From: Peltaster fructicola
Lineage: Eukaryota > Ascomycota > Dothideomycetes
Length of the DNA stretch: 64,000 nt
NCBI GenBank assembly: GCA_001592805.2
Contig: CP051142.1
Coordinates: forward strand, 2,728,001 to 2,792,000
Direction: 5' to 3'
Shown: piece after piece, positions 45,546 to 56,059 of the stretch
Position numbering within the stretch: the stretch's first letter is position 1
Layout: each line of letters begins with the position of its first letter
Notes under the pieces: generated by a model
Seen by the model: only the letters and a program-made list of their open reading frames with translations
Databases searched by the model: none
Told to the model about the DNA's origin: nothing
Position numbers and translations under genes: made by a program

Positions 45546-47687
45546 ATGACATCTCTCGACCATCGTTACCTGCAAATGGATGGCAACTTTCTTCCACTTC
45601 CTTCTGATGGTGCATACATCTTCGATCAGTCGCTAGAGTTCATCACCGAGGACTTTGAGGGCAGCAACAGCAACAGTCATGATCACAACACCACCAACAA
45701 CAAGCGACGGTCGCTCTCCTCTCTCAATACTCTAGGCTCTGGAGACGTCCATCGTGCGCAGGACTCAACGCGCAAACCACCTAGACCACAACGACAGAAG
45801 TCTTTGACCTCAGAACAGACGAAGCACCGCCGAACACGAAGCGGCTGCTACACATGTCGACAACGGCGGGTCAAATGCGATGAGGGTCGACCCATCTGCG
45901 ACAGATGTCGCAAAGGAAAGCGAGACTGCACATACCCTGACAAGACAACGTCCTCAAAGTCTAATCGTACAGCGCCAAAGTCTAAATCGCCCGATACATA
46001 CTCGTCGTCCTCCTCAGATGAACAAGATGACTCTCAACAGGCCTTCCCGACGCCTGATGCGTCAGAGGGCACGTCTGTGGCCTCGTTCCGACCAGCAAGA
46101 GCAGATTCGAAGCGGTCTACTATGCTGGAGGAGTACAATGGAGCAGTCGCCGAGATGCAAAGCCACTTTGACCAGGCAGCAAAGCCCGGTCATCTTGGAG
46201 TGGTGCTGGAGCTGTTTCCCGAGTGGTCGACCTTACCCAGCGACATCAAGTTCTATCTCGAGTTCTTCCGAGATCACATCACATATTGCCATTACGCCTT
46301 CAAGCACGACTGCAGGGACTTCTTGAAAACTTCCTATCTCGAAGCTGCTTTCAACTTCAAGCCGTTACTCTACGCTCTGGTCTCCTTCACTGCATACCAC
46401 TATGCCCTACGCCATCCCGATACCAAGCCGGAAAAGTTCTTGGATTACTACGATCAGGCGGTGTCGTTGTTCAGAGCAGCGCTAGCGAAAGGAAACAGCA
46501 ATGCTGTGCCAGTACTACTCACAATGTTACAGCTTGCAACGATCGAGGTTTGTTCGACTGGATTGAGGGTACAGACCTTAAAGCTTACAGACTCAGGAAT
46601 TCCTCGGTGACTGGGTGGGTTTATCAAATCATCAAAAAGCTGCTGCAAAGCTTATGCAAGAAACATTCACGCCGAACGCCATGACACAAACCTTCACCCA
46701 CCGTGTCATCCTGGTATGGTACTGGCGATTCGACCTCTTCGCAGGCGTGATCTCCGGAAATCCTCTTACGCTTCCTCGAGAATGGTTCGCATCCTGTGTT
46801 GACTCTTGTGCAGGAGCAGCAGCAAGGAATACCGAGGGCAGTGTTGGGGTATGGTTCGATCACTTCTTCACAAAGTCTCGAATGCTGGTAACCGACATCA
46901 CCTTGACATTCTCACCACGAACTTCCGGATTTGTCGAGGATGAAAGCTTCGAAGAGAAGGTCGTGAAGCTATGGGCAAGAATCGAAGACCACGCACAACG
47001 AGTTGAGACTGCCTTTCGAGATGTGGCGTGTTTCGGCAACACTTGGCTAGAAAGCGACGACAGTCTCACGGATTACACGGATCCCTATCACCTCTTCACC
47101 GGACCATACTTCACGATGAACTACATTCTGGCGGACTCCTGTCAGGACGCATAATCTTTCTACACTTTTGGCTCAGCTACGACGCCGAGGGCTATTCACT
47201 CATGCTGAACCTATTGTTCAACCTGGACTCATACAAGAGCTAGCCATGAGGATGTGCAAGTTGTTCGAGGCTGTGCAAGTTGTTCGAGGCTGTGCAATAC
47301 AGCAGATCGAGTCCAGCTGGCGCTGTGCTTGGCCTTCAAGCGAGTCTGGCTATCACAGCACTGTCACTGCCGCACGAGCCTATATACATAAACTGGACCA
47401 GACGGAAGCTCGCCATCATGGAAGCAAATGGCTACATCTACCCTCCTTCATACCGCAAGGGTATGTCAAAGATCTGGAAGCTGGAAGTGGATTACTGGTG
47501 GCTGCCCGAAGGTGAAGGGCTCACTCCACTACTGCGATCAATGCGCCAATTCATAGATTTCCGAGCCAAGTCTGCCCAGCGACCTCCCGACGACAGGGAC
47601 GTCGATGTCCGAGACATGGCCGGCGTGTTTCGACACATGACGCTGGCGTCAGAAAGTATTGGAGAGCTGGCAATGACAGATGCGTAG
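45546..47687 (+). CDS. Zn(II)2Cys6 transcription factor, 3' part broken
   Basis: The zinc cluster is at residues 101-128 (C-x2-C-x6-C-x6-C-x2-C-x6-C), preceded by HRRTRSG. The body runs through a 49-nt intron at 46548-46596 (joining ATIEV... to EFLGDWVGLSNH) and continues conserved-looking to YFTMNYILAD near 47140. Beyond that the reading frame changes near 47150, again near 47237 and again at a 19-bp tandem duplication (47253-47290). The last frame, AGAVLGLQASLAITALSL ... GYIYPPSYRKGMSKIWKL, reaches a stop at 47687. Probably one gene of about 690 residues, either damaged or misassembled. Confidence 0.75.
47253..47290. repeat. 19-bp tandem duplication inside a coding region
   Basis: TGTGCAAGTTGTTCGAGGC occurs twice back to back, followed by the first 7 bases of a third copy. 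Reading the unit once gives MCKLFEAVQYSR in phase with the downstream frame; the second copy adds 19 bases and shifts the frame. Confidence 0.85.
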
Positions 47688-48367
47688 TAGTAGACAAAAC
47701 AACTCCTAGAAGGGTCCTCTACTACGCTACGCATTCTCACCTTTACATTCACCCTAAGATACCCCCCGAATAGAGCACATGGAGTGCGAAGTTCTAGCTG
47801 ATTGCGAGTCAAGCCGCTGCAGAAGATAGTGCCTCAACCCATATCGGCATACACCTCATCTGTGGAGTCTACTGTACAACCAGATTGATTTATGCACGTA
47901 GGACGCAGATTGTACAAACGAATTGCTCGATATGGACGTCTGCAGGATCATGCTTCCAGACGGAGAGGAGCCCGGATGCAGTATGGCTAAGTCTAGTTGT
48001 CTCAGAAATCTGGTTCGCTCTAAAAAGATTACACTACTGAGACATCTCAGCTCGGCATTTCGATGCGGTCGGAGAGCGGTTGCACACCATGCAAACAAGG
48101 AAGAGAATGAGACCAAGTCAGGGGAGGTTCCTTGACAGCCACTCCATTAACCACCGTCGTGGCCAAGCGAGCACACGGCTCACTACTTGCCTCACTAATC
48201 GAAGAGCTGACTCGAAAAGCAATGCCCGATCCCAAAAGACACCATCGCTAATGCCGAATCAAAAACCCGTGTCCACTGATGTAGCCGCTCGTCATGTCGT
48301 TTTACCAGAAGGCTGGACTGTAGCTGCCCCTGGATCTAGTTGTACAGGAGTTGCCTCCTTCTTGTCT
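47688..48367. other. Convergent intergenic region
   Basis: A 680-bp gap between the 3' ends of the Zn2Cys6 gene and the membrane-protein gene. No gene-like content seen. Confidence 0.5.
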
Positions 48368-49324
48368 CTATTGTAATGCTTCCATGCCTCTGCTCCTCAT
48401 GCTCGTGTTGACAACACCTCCCACTCCGAATGCTGGAACGATGCGACACATGCGTGCGATAGAGCTCTTCAACCAGTCGATGCGCACCTTCTGTAGGCGG
48501 TCGCTCAGCTTTGTGCCGCCATTTCTGTTGTATAGATCGAGACCCATGAGATGAAAGGGCGTGCTGATGAGTTGAATTGCAGCTGGCGCGATGAACTGCG
48601 CAGCTGATGCTCTCGAGACGTAGCTCTCGGCAGCCTCGGATAGAGGCAATGCAGGAGCCAAGACGGGCGGAAGATTGAACGATGCGAAGATGGTCAAGCA
48701 GTCTCGAACGGCGAAGAGTCCATATGTGACTGGAGGCACTGGTCGAGGTGACACAGTGCCAAAGAGCTTGGTGAACTGGCTGTCCTTGTACAGACACAAG
48801 CTGAGGTTGGTCGCGCTCGTCGCTACAAATTTGGCCGCTCCAGACGTCGTAGATGAGGCGGCCTTGTTGTTGACGGTCGATTTGAAAGTATCAAGACTGT
48901 TCGCTGCAAAGTATGTGCCACTGTAGAGCATGAATATGAGCGCGAAAGGCTTCGATGTGAGGAAGCGGTGCGGTTGCAGGAGCAACGACGACATGCTAGC
49001 CCTCAATGACTGCATCATAGGCTGTTTCCCAGACGCATTCTCGATAATTGCTCTGCATAATGTCAGTCTGTACCTCCATCCTCATGGTTTTCTGCCATAC
49101 TTGTCTATCATGCAGATGACTGGAGCAACCAGACCACCTGCACTACCAGCACATGCAGCATCAACCAGTATCCTCTGAACAAGATTCTTGGTGTTCCATT
49201 GTGCTTCTTTCCGCTCTTTCAAGGCAACGCCTGGTATCTTCACTGGAAGGTTGACCATCGGCCGTGTGTCTATTACTGGCGGACTTTGTTGTATCGTCAG
49301 GAGATTCTCCTTCTCCTCACCCAT
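48368..49324 (-). CDS. Conserved fungal membrane protein, carrier-like
   Basis: Predicted 302 residues from two exons (49324-49101 and 49052-48368) with a 48-nt intron whose removal gives CMIDK-AIIENASGKQP. Several hydrophobic segments are present (GTYFAANSLDTF, FIAPAAIQLISTPFHLMGLD, FGVGGVVNTSMR). I recognise the pattern as a family widespread in filamentous fungi with predicted mitochondrial membrane location and weak mitochondrial-carrier resemblance, but its transport substrate is unknown. Coding capacity is well supported; function is not. Confidence 0.8.
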
Positions 49325-49836
49325 GGCGTAATGCTGACATGCGTTATTGCATTGGGACTGATGACTGCGTTCCGTTGAGAAATGGATGACTACTTCTGTT
49401 TGTGCTGTAGTGCGTCCGCCGAGGTGAGCAACACCCTCTCTGAGTGTGCTGCTGATGATGTTGTTGTCTCAATGGAGAGTTGCCCAGTTATGACGCGATC
49501 ATAAGCAGGGCGTGCTCATGGTGCATGTACCAGCAGTACTTAGGCTATGCAGAGCAAAGCAGACTACGGATATCTTCTCCGCGATCGGGCTATGACCACC
49601 AGACCTGAAGCGTCTGTGGACCATCATTTGAAGCGACGTAGAGATGGCATAACTGACCACGCTGTTAATGTCTGAGTGGTGTAGCAATTGACTTGTAGAC
49701 AGGAATGTTGAGTACATCTGCTCAAGCATGCGACCTGCAGCATGACACTTCCTCGCTTCCTCCCTGACATCGCTTACATGTACTTACCCTTTCATAGTCC
49801 TGGCAACGAGGACAAGTTGACATTTAGCTGCCACTC
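49325..49836. other. Divergent intergenic region
   Basis: A 512-bp promoter-type region between the membrane-protein gene (minus) and the peptidase-like gene (plus). No further gene recognised. Confidence 0.45.
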
Positions 49837-50907
49837 ATGGTCCTTCGACACAAACTCTCGCCAATGCCAATCATCTCGCACGAGTCTCGCGGCTCACAAT
49901 CTACTACAACACACCCAATACGCAAACACCGCTTCCCTGCTGTCCGCCTGCGTCTGAAACTCGAAGACCTCTCTCACAAGGGCACATCGATCTTCCTCAA
50001 GCACTTCAACTCTGCGTCTGACTTCGAAGAGCAGGTCCAAAATGTGCTGAACTTGTTGTACAATCCCGACTCATCCAGACCAGGCACGCGATCTGTGACA
50101 CTTATTCTGCGTGAGATTGATGGCGTTGCATACACAACTGGGTCTGATCTCGACAACGATCACAAGGAGATCCACTTCAACCTGGGATACATCGCTTCCA
50201 TCAGTGGCGATCTTCGCCTAGAGCTGTTGGGAGTGGTGTGCCATGAGCTCGTTCATTGCTTTCAGTGGAATGCCCGTGGTACGTGTCCTGGAGGGCTCAT
50301 AGAAGGCATAGCAGACTACGTGCGCTACAATGCTGGTGTGGGAGCAAAGCACTGGAAGAAGGAGGCAGATGGCAATTGGGACGGAGGATACCAGCACACA
50401 GGCTTCTTCTTGGACTATCTCGACAAGAGATTCGGTCCAGGCACGGTGAAGAGGATGAACGGCGCATTGGAGAAGGGTGAGTACAATGAGAAGAGCTTGT
50501 TTGCGGACTGTTGCCAAGGCCATACTGTACAGAAGCTGTGGGAGCAGTATCGGAAAGAGTTGAATGACGAGGGTATGTCTGCTGTGCCAGACAAGAGACC
50601 GCATTTCCTGTGCCTACACATGCTGCCGGTACATGAGTGTGTATGCGGAAGGTGTGCTTGCATGAAGGTGGCCTCGAGCAGGACCAGCCTACGGAGTCAC
50701 GATTCCTCGAATGACGCTCGCTGTACTTCACACATCCCAGCAAGTCATTGTACTCTTGCAGATCGCGGTAGTGAAGCCAGTCAGGCTAGTACGCTCATCC
50801 GAGGTAGTGAAGCTCCGCCATGGTGTAATGACATCGACAATATATATTCCAATGGATCATGCCTTTACGTCCTAATTTCAAGTAGTGACAGTCGTCATGG
50901 TCGATGA
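49837..50907 (+). CDS. Basic secretory protein family peptidase-like protein
   Basis: Matches the plant/fungal basic secretory protein family (PF04450), putative zinc metallopeptidases. The metal-binding HELVH is near residue 137, followed by GLIEGIADYVRYNAG and the conserved TGFFLDYLDKRFGPG. No signal peptide is visible. The conserved part ends at about KLWEQYRKEL (50565). The remaining 110 codons look like translated non-coding DNA and overlap the start of the thiolase-like gene, so an intron beginning with GTATGT at 50573 and a different short last exon are likely. The first Met could equally be at 49864. Confidence 0.7.
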   Translation: MVLRHKLSPMPIISHESRGSQSTTTHPIRKHRFPAVRLRLKLEDLSHKGTSIFLKHFNSASDFEEQVQNVLNLLYNPDSSRPGTRSVTLILREIDGVAYTTGSDLDNDHKEIHFNLGYIASISGDLRLELLGVVCHELVHCFQWNARGTCPGGLIEGIADYVRYNAGVGAKHWKKEADGNWDGGYQHTGFFLDYLDKRFGPGTVKRMNGALEKGEYNEKSLFADCCQGHTVQKLWEQYRKELNDEGMSAVPDKRPHFLCLHMLPVHECVCGRCACMKVASSRTSLRSHDSSNDARCTSHIPASHCTLADRGSEASQASTLIRGSEAPPWCNDIDNIYSNGSCLYVLISSSDSRHGR

Positions 50908-52741
50908 GAAGCATATTCCAGTGGTAGTTGCAGTCGGCGATGTGACGAATCGCAGCAGGGATGTTGCAGATGCTTTGGAGCCATTGGCTTTGATCCTCCA
51001 AGCTTTCCACAACGGCCTGCATGACTCCGGATTATCACAACAGGCTGCTACGCAGCTCAAACAATCGATCGACAGCATCAGCGTCGTGCGGACGTGGACA
51101 TGGCCATATCCCGATCTGCCAGGCTCCGTAGCAGAGCGTTTGGGCGTCTCTCCGAAGCACAAATGGTATAGCGATCATGGCGGCAACTCGCCTGCTCTGC
51201 TTTTGACGAAGCGGCACGCAGGATCTCGAAGGGAGAAAGCCAAGTCGCGCTGATTGCAGGTGCTGAAGCTCTTGGGAGTTGTAGGTCGTTCATTGCTGGA
51301 GATGACATACAATATGTGCTGATATCTCTCTCACAGTGTCGGTTTGCGCTGCCGCCGATCAACTGCCACCTCCTGGCTGGACCCAGGTCGACGAGAACGT
51401 GACCTCAGTCTTCTCGCCAACCACGCGCGAGCTGAAGCCTGGTATGTGCTATTGGTGGGCATGGTTTGCACTGCTGACGTGTGAAGACCTTGGAGCAATC
51501 CACTCGATCGGCAATCCAGTTCACATCTATCCACTATATGAGAACGGTCTTCGAGCTCACCGAGGACAGTCGATCGATGACAATGCCAAGGAGTCCGCAC
51601 AGTTGTACGCTGACTTTGCGAAGGTGGCAGCAGATAATCCATATGCTTGGTCCCATGGCAAGCCTGCTCTTTCAGCTGAAGCTATCGGCACTGTCGGCAA
51701 GAAGAATCGCATGATCTGCTTTCCATGTGAGTCTGACATGATACTTACCGCCACGATTCTGACAGCAACAGATCCACTATTGCAAAATGCATTTAACAAC
51801 GTCAATATGGCAGCAGTTTTGATTGTGACATCTCTCGCCTTCGCAAAAGAACTGGGTGCCAAAGTCGACAGGCTGATATATCCTCTGGGAGGCGCCGGCA
51901 CTCGAGATTGTGATAATTGTGAGTTCATCGACATTACTCTGACTAGCGCTCACAAGGTGTAGTCTGGGAACGACCCGACTTCTATTCGAGTCCGTCCATC
52001 TCGCGCTCTCTTGATGCTGCTCTCCAAAGTTCAGGTCTCAGGCCTAACGACATTGACCTCTTCGACCTCTACTCCTGCTTCCCAATCGTGCCAAAGCTGG
52101 CCGCTGAGCATCTACGCATATCTACCATCAATCCTACCAGGCCTCTCACACTGCTGGGTGGTCTCACCTCCTTCGGTGGCGCTGGTAACAACTACTCTTT
52201 GCATGTAGGTGCTACCCAACACATGTTGAGCTTGGCTGAAGCACATAGGCAATCAACGAGATGGTTCGACAGCTCCGCGATGGTCGAGGACGCAATGGTT
52301 TGGTTCTAGCGAATGGTGGCTGGATCACCTATCAGCATGTCATCTGTCTCTCGAAGCGACCTCGTCAGGACAATGGTAGATATCCTGAGCAGCCACCATT
52401 GCCTGCGAGTATCACAGATGTGCCCGCACCAGCCATTGTAGAGAATGCTTCAGGTGAGGCTGTTGTCGAGGTTAGTACTCCGCATCTGGGTGAGATCCTT
52501 CCTGACATCGTCATAGACATACACAGTCGAGTTCCAGCGAGATGGTAAACCAGGCACTGGACATATTGTTGGGAGACTGAAGGACGGTTCGAGATTCATC
52601 GCAAACCATGCAGATCAACCTACACTGGAGGCACTTTGTAGCACATCCGAAGAGCCTATAGGACGACATGGCGAGGTGGTCTCCAACAGTGATGGAAGAA
52701 ACCTCTTCCGTTTCAACAGGCCCGCTACGTCCAAGCTGTAG
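50897..52741 (+). CDS. Thiolase-like acetyl-CoA acetyltransferase homologue
   Basis: Thiolase-fold protein of the type-1 thiolase-like group with an extra C-terminal beta domain, likely acting on acyl-CoA. Seven exons fit (introns 51281-51336, 51442-51486, 51727-51771, 51919-51962, 52205-52248, 52471-52516). Markers: DLGAIHSIGNPVHIYPLYENG, IYPLGGAGTRD, SCFPIVPKLA, LTSFGGAGNNYSLH, ANGGWITYQHV, and the tail TYTVEFQRDGKPGTGHIVGR. In exon 1 one base is missing from a T run at about 51208-51211 (expected ALLFDEAARRISKGE). With that base the exons sum to 521 codons plus stop. The start ATG at 50897 is chosen by homology to MVDEKHIPVVVAVGD. Confidence 0.85.
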
Positions 52742-53173
52742 CTGCCAAGAGGTAGCCTGGGCGTTGATATAGGCGCATCAACAGGCAATGCTCGGCGGGA
52801 CCGTTAGCCATTGCAACGTCCGGTGCCCGTACTACGTGGTTCTTTCTACAGCAGTGAAGGCGAGCACGACGATGTCGACACACCTGAGGTTATTATAAGA
52901 TGTGTAGTTCAGACCATTGGTAAACGAGCACTATATCTAGCTAATATACACAGCCAGACAGGCTTGGGGCTAAAATCTCCTAGCGCTCACCAGCCACGCG
53001 ATGACCCGCTCTCATCAATTACTTGATCATGGAGAAGTAGAACACTGCGATCCTTCTTCATCCTCGACCACTCTTGGGACCTGTGCCTCCTCGCAACTAC
53101 ACGAGTTCTCGCGACACGGATCGACGCAAGACCCTCACCTTCACATACACACCAATCGATGAAGCAATAACTT
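52742..53173. other. Intergenic region before P450
   Basis: A 432-bp gap between two same-strand genes. It presumably holds the 3' UTR of the thiolase-like gene and the P450 promoter. Confidence 0.45.
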
Positions 53174-54955
53174 ATGCCATCGATACTGCTCATAGTAGGA
53201 GCGCTGCTCCTGGCAGCAACTCTGATCTACCCGTATCGACTCATACGGAACTTCTACTATGCTAAGCGGGCGAATGTCCCTTACGTGGTCATTCCCTTCG
53301 ACCAGGATGCGACATTATGGATGGTATTAAGCGTGCCTCTTCGTCCCGTGATACAGCGCTGGCTGCCAACATGGCTGAAAGATCGCCTGCTGATCACGAT
53401 CTGGGGATGGGAGTTTCATGAATCGAGTAAGCCCTTCGAGCGCTGGGGTAAGCCTATGGGCAACAACAAGACCATGGCCTGGGTGACAGCAGGTCTGTTC
53501 GAGATCAACAGCTGGGATGCTGAGTTCGCTACTGAGGTGCTTAAACGACCAAAAGACTTCCAGGAGCCACACTTCAACACAATCTTCGTCGGCCGCTTCG
53601 GACACAACATCTTGACCACTAACGGCGAGCATTGGGCCCGTCAGAGGAAGATAATGGCACAGGTGGTGAACGAAAGGATCTCGAAAGTCGTCTTCAATGA
53701 GACAGTACAGCAGACGCATGGGTTGCTTGAGGAAGTGTTCGAGCATGGTGAGAAGACGACAGCAGATACCTACAGCGCCTTCGACATGATGAAGAAGATC
53801 ACAATTCATGTGCTGTCTGGTGCAGGCATGGGCAAACCTGTCTCTTGGTCTGGTAACGACGAGACGCCTGGCGCTGGCTACAAGATGACCTACATGGATG
53901 CATCTAAGACCGTGATGGAAGGCATGGCTGGTCCTATCATCCTACCTCAGTGGCTCTTTGACAACTATCCGTCATTCTTGCCGGGCTACGGCTACATCAA
54001 ACGACTGGGCTGCGCGGTTCGAGAATACCCTCTTCATACCAAGGCGATTCTCGATGCCGAACGAGAACGGGTTAAGCAGCCGGGCGAGATGGCAAGCAGC
54101 AACATCGTCAGTCAGATGCTGCAGGCCTCAGAGGGTGTCCGGGCCGGGACAGGTCTCACTGAGTCCGAGATGGTTGGTAATCTCTTCATCTTCACGGCCG
54201 CTGGGTTCGACACGACTGCAAACACTCTGTCTTATGCTCTGGCTGTGCTTGCTTGGGAACCGAAATGGCAAACGTGGATCTTTGCGGAGATCGATGAGAT
54301 TATGCCACAGGACAGGAACGCAGAGCTCGATTACGCCTCGATCTTTCCGAAGGCAATCAGAGTCATGGCGCTGATGCTAGAGACCCTTCGTTTGTACACT
54401 CCTCTTGTGCATATACCTAAGGCGACTTATGGAGAACAGACCGTGACAACGTCCAAGCATACTTACCGCCTACCTCACAACACCACAATCTACATTAACG
54501 CCATTGCCCTGCACAAGGACCCTGCAGTCTGGCGAGATCTCAACCGGCGCGAGAAGGACAAGCCAACAGACCTACCCGACGAGGACGTCTTCCGACCTAC
54601 ACGATGGATCAACGATGATGGCAAGCTGTTCCAGCCGGCAAAAGGAACCTACCTACCATGGAGTGCTGGTCCTCGCAACTGTCCAGGCATGAAGATGGCT
54701 CAGGTCGAGTTCACTGCAACGATCCTGACCATCTTCCGCGCTCACAAGATCGCTGCAGTACCTTTGCAGATTCCCGACCCCGGCGTGCCTGGTCTTGGCA
54801 CAAGGGAAGAGAGTCTTGAGGAAGTACAACAGCGCATCGCGGCACGCGTGAAGGACAGCCTGAGTATCTTGACTCTGCAGATGAATAACGTATATGACGT
54901 AACGAAGAGTAGTGGAGAATCTCTAGGGATCAAGCTGAGATTCAGCAGGAGATAG
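53174..54955 (+). CDS. Cytochrome P450 monooxygenase
   Basis: ER-anchored haem-thiolate monooxygenase of 593 residues with no intron. N-terminal anchor ILLIVGALLLAATLIYPY; I-helix AAGFDTTAN near 342-350; ExxR as ETLR near 403-406; haem loop PWSAGPRNCPGMKMAQ with the thiolate Cys at about 503. The usual Phe at the start of the haem loop is Trp here, which is common in fungal CYP families near CYP3/5. Substrate unknown. Same strand as, and adjacent to, the thiolase-like gene. Confidence 0.95.
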   Translation: MPSILLIVGALLLAATLIYPYRLIRNFYYAKRANVPYVVIPFDQDATLWMVLSVPLRPVIQRWLPTWLKDRLLITIWGWEFHESSKPFERWGKPMGNNKTMAWVTAGLFEINSWDAEFATEVLKRPKDFQEPHFNTIFVGRFGHNILTTNGEHWARQRKIMAQVVNERISKVVFNETVQQTHGLLEEVFEHGEKTTADTYSAFDMMKKITIHVLSGAGMGKPVSWSGNDETPGAGYKMTYMDASKTVMEGMAGPIILPQWLFDNYPSFLPGYGYIKRLGCAVREYPLHTKAILDAERERVKQPGEMASSNIVSQMLQASEGVRAGTGLTESEMVGNLFIFTAAGFDTTANTLSYALAVLAWEPKWQTWIFAEIDEIMPQDRNAELDYASIFPKAIRVMALMLETLRLYTPLVHIPKATYGEQTVTTSKHTYRLPHNTTIYINAIALHKDPAVWRDLNRREKDKPTDLPDEDVFRPTRWINDDGKLFQPAKGTYLPWSAGPRNCPGMKMAQVEFTATILTIFRAHKIAAVPLQIPDPGVPGLGTREESLEEVQQRIAARVKDSLSILTLQMNNVYDVTKSSGESLGIKLRFSRR

Positions 54956-55272
54956 CTCAACTTGCATGAAGGAATGAAATGCAGCGACTTAGCATGCTCA
55001 TCGTGACGGAGTCGCTTGTGAAATTGGAGGAGTGAGCATGACAACCAGCGGGTGACAATGGTGATACAAACCGGGTAGAACTCGCCGCTCCCGGAAGGAG
55101 GGCGCCAAAAAACGCCACCAGTACGTACTTGTCTACATCTTTTGTTGCACGAAAACCTGCCGCACGACTCGATATTCTGACACCTCCGCCCTTCCTGACG
55201 CATGTTTCATTCCCTTCCTCATCGCCTGCGTATTCGACAGTCATCAGATGCAGACTAGATGAGCCGAACGCC
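54956..55272. other. Intergenic region
   Basis: A 317-bp gap between P450 and a downstream unrecognised gene; promoter sequence is likely, and no gene is seen. Confidence 0.4.
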
Positions 55273-56001
55273 ATGCCTTCACGCTTCCTGCAGACTGCTG
55301 CAGCTGCCGTTGTGCTAACTATCAGCCTACCGGTTCTGACGTTTGCCGTCTTCACTTCCATCGCCGCTCTCATACTCCTAGGCGTGCGAGCTTCAGTCCT
55401 ATCATCAGAGTTCTGGATCTCAGTGTTTGTAGAGAGTTGGTCGTATGAGCAGAAGCGTGCGCCGCCACGGCCTGCACCACTGAAGCAGTTGCCAAGCATT
55501 GAGTTCAGACCACCAACGCGATCACGAACGAATTCATTCGTTGACTCAAAGCGTCTATCTTGGCGATCCGACAGTCATGTCAGTCTGGCAGGCACACCCA
55601 TCAACCGTGACTTTGAAGGTGTTGGTGGGTGGCGCGCGGCAGCCGAAGAGGACAACCACAGCTTGTGGGCTAACATGAATCGACGACTCGACCGAACACG
55701 AAGCTCAAGTCGACATCACAGGAAATCTTTGACTGGAGAGTCTCTCACCAACACTGCCCTGAGTACAGCCTTCAACTCACCAGAGATCTTTCCAGTGGCC
55801 ATGAGGACACCACGTTATCAGCCAGGCACATCTGGAAGCGCAAGTCCGCAGAGCTATTTCAATCTGCATACATCTCGAAGCATGGTGTCACTACATCCTC
55901 AGCGCTTGTCTGGTAACAGCTACGACAAGATGGACTATTCACGTGAAAGGCCAGAGAGTTTGGATCTCGAACGGGATGGGCATATTGGTATTGCTATATG
56001 A
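55273..56001 (+). CDS. Hypothetical fungal protein with membrane segment
   Basis: Intronless, 242 residues from the Met at 55273 (48 further in-frame residues upstream lack features). One or two hydrophobic helices lie at about 8-45 (AAAVVLTISLPVLTFAVF, LILLGVRASVL). A long Ser/Arg-rich disordered region follows with possible phosphosites (RTRSSSRHHRKSLTGES). The pattern of a short N-terminal membrane anchor and basic-serine tail recurs in uncharacterised ascomycete proteins. No function assigned. Confidence 0.6.
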   Translation: MPSRFLQTAAAAVVLTISLPVLTFAVFTSIAALILLGVRASVLSSEFWISVFVESWSYEQKRAPPRPAPLKQLPSIEFRPPTRSRTNSFVDSKRLSWRSDSHVSLAGTPINRDFEGVGGWRAAAEEDNHSLWANMNRRLDRTRSSSRHHRKSLTGESLTNTALSTAFNSPEIFPVAMRTPRYQPGTSGSASPQSYFNLHTSRSMVSLHPQRLSGNSYDKMDYSRERPESLDLERDGHIGIAI

Positions 56002-56059
56002 GCTATTGCAGACGACACCAGGGTCCAAATGCTCTGATACAATGCTCTTCAAGCACGTT

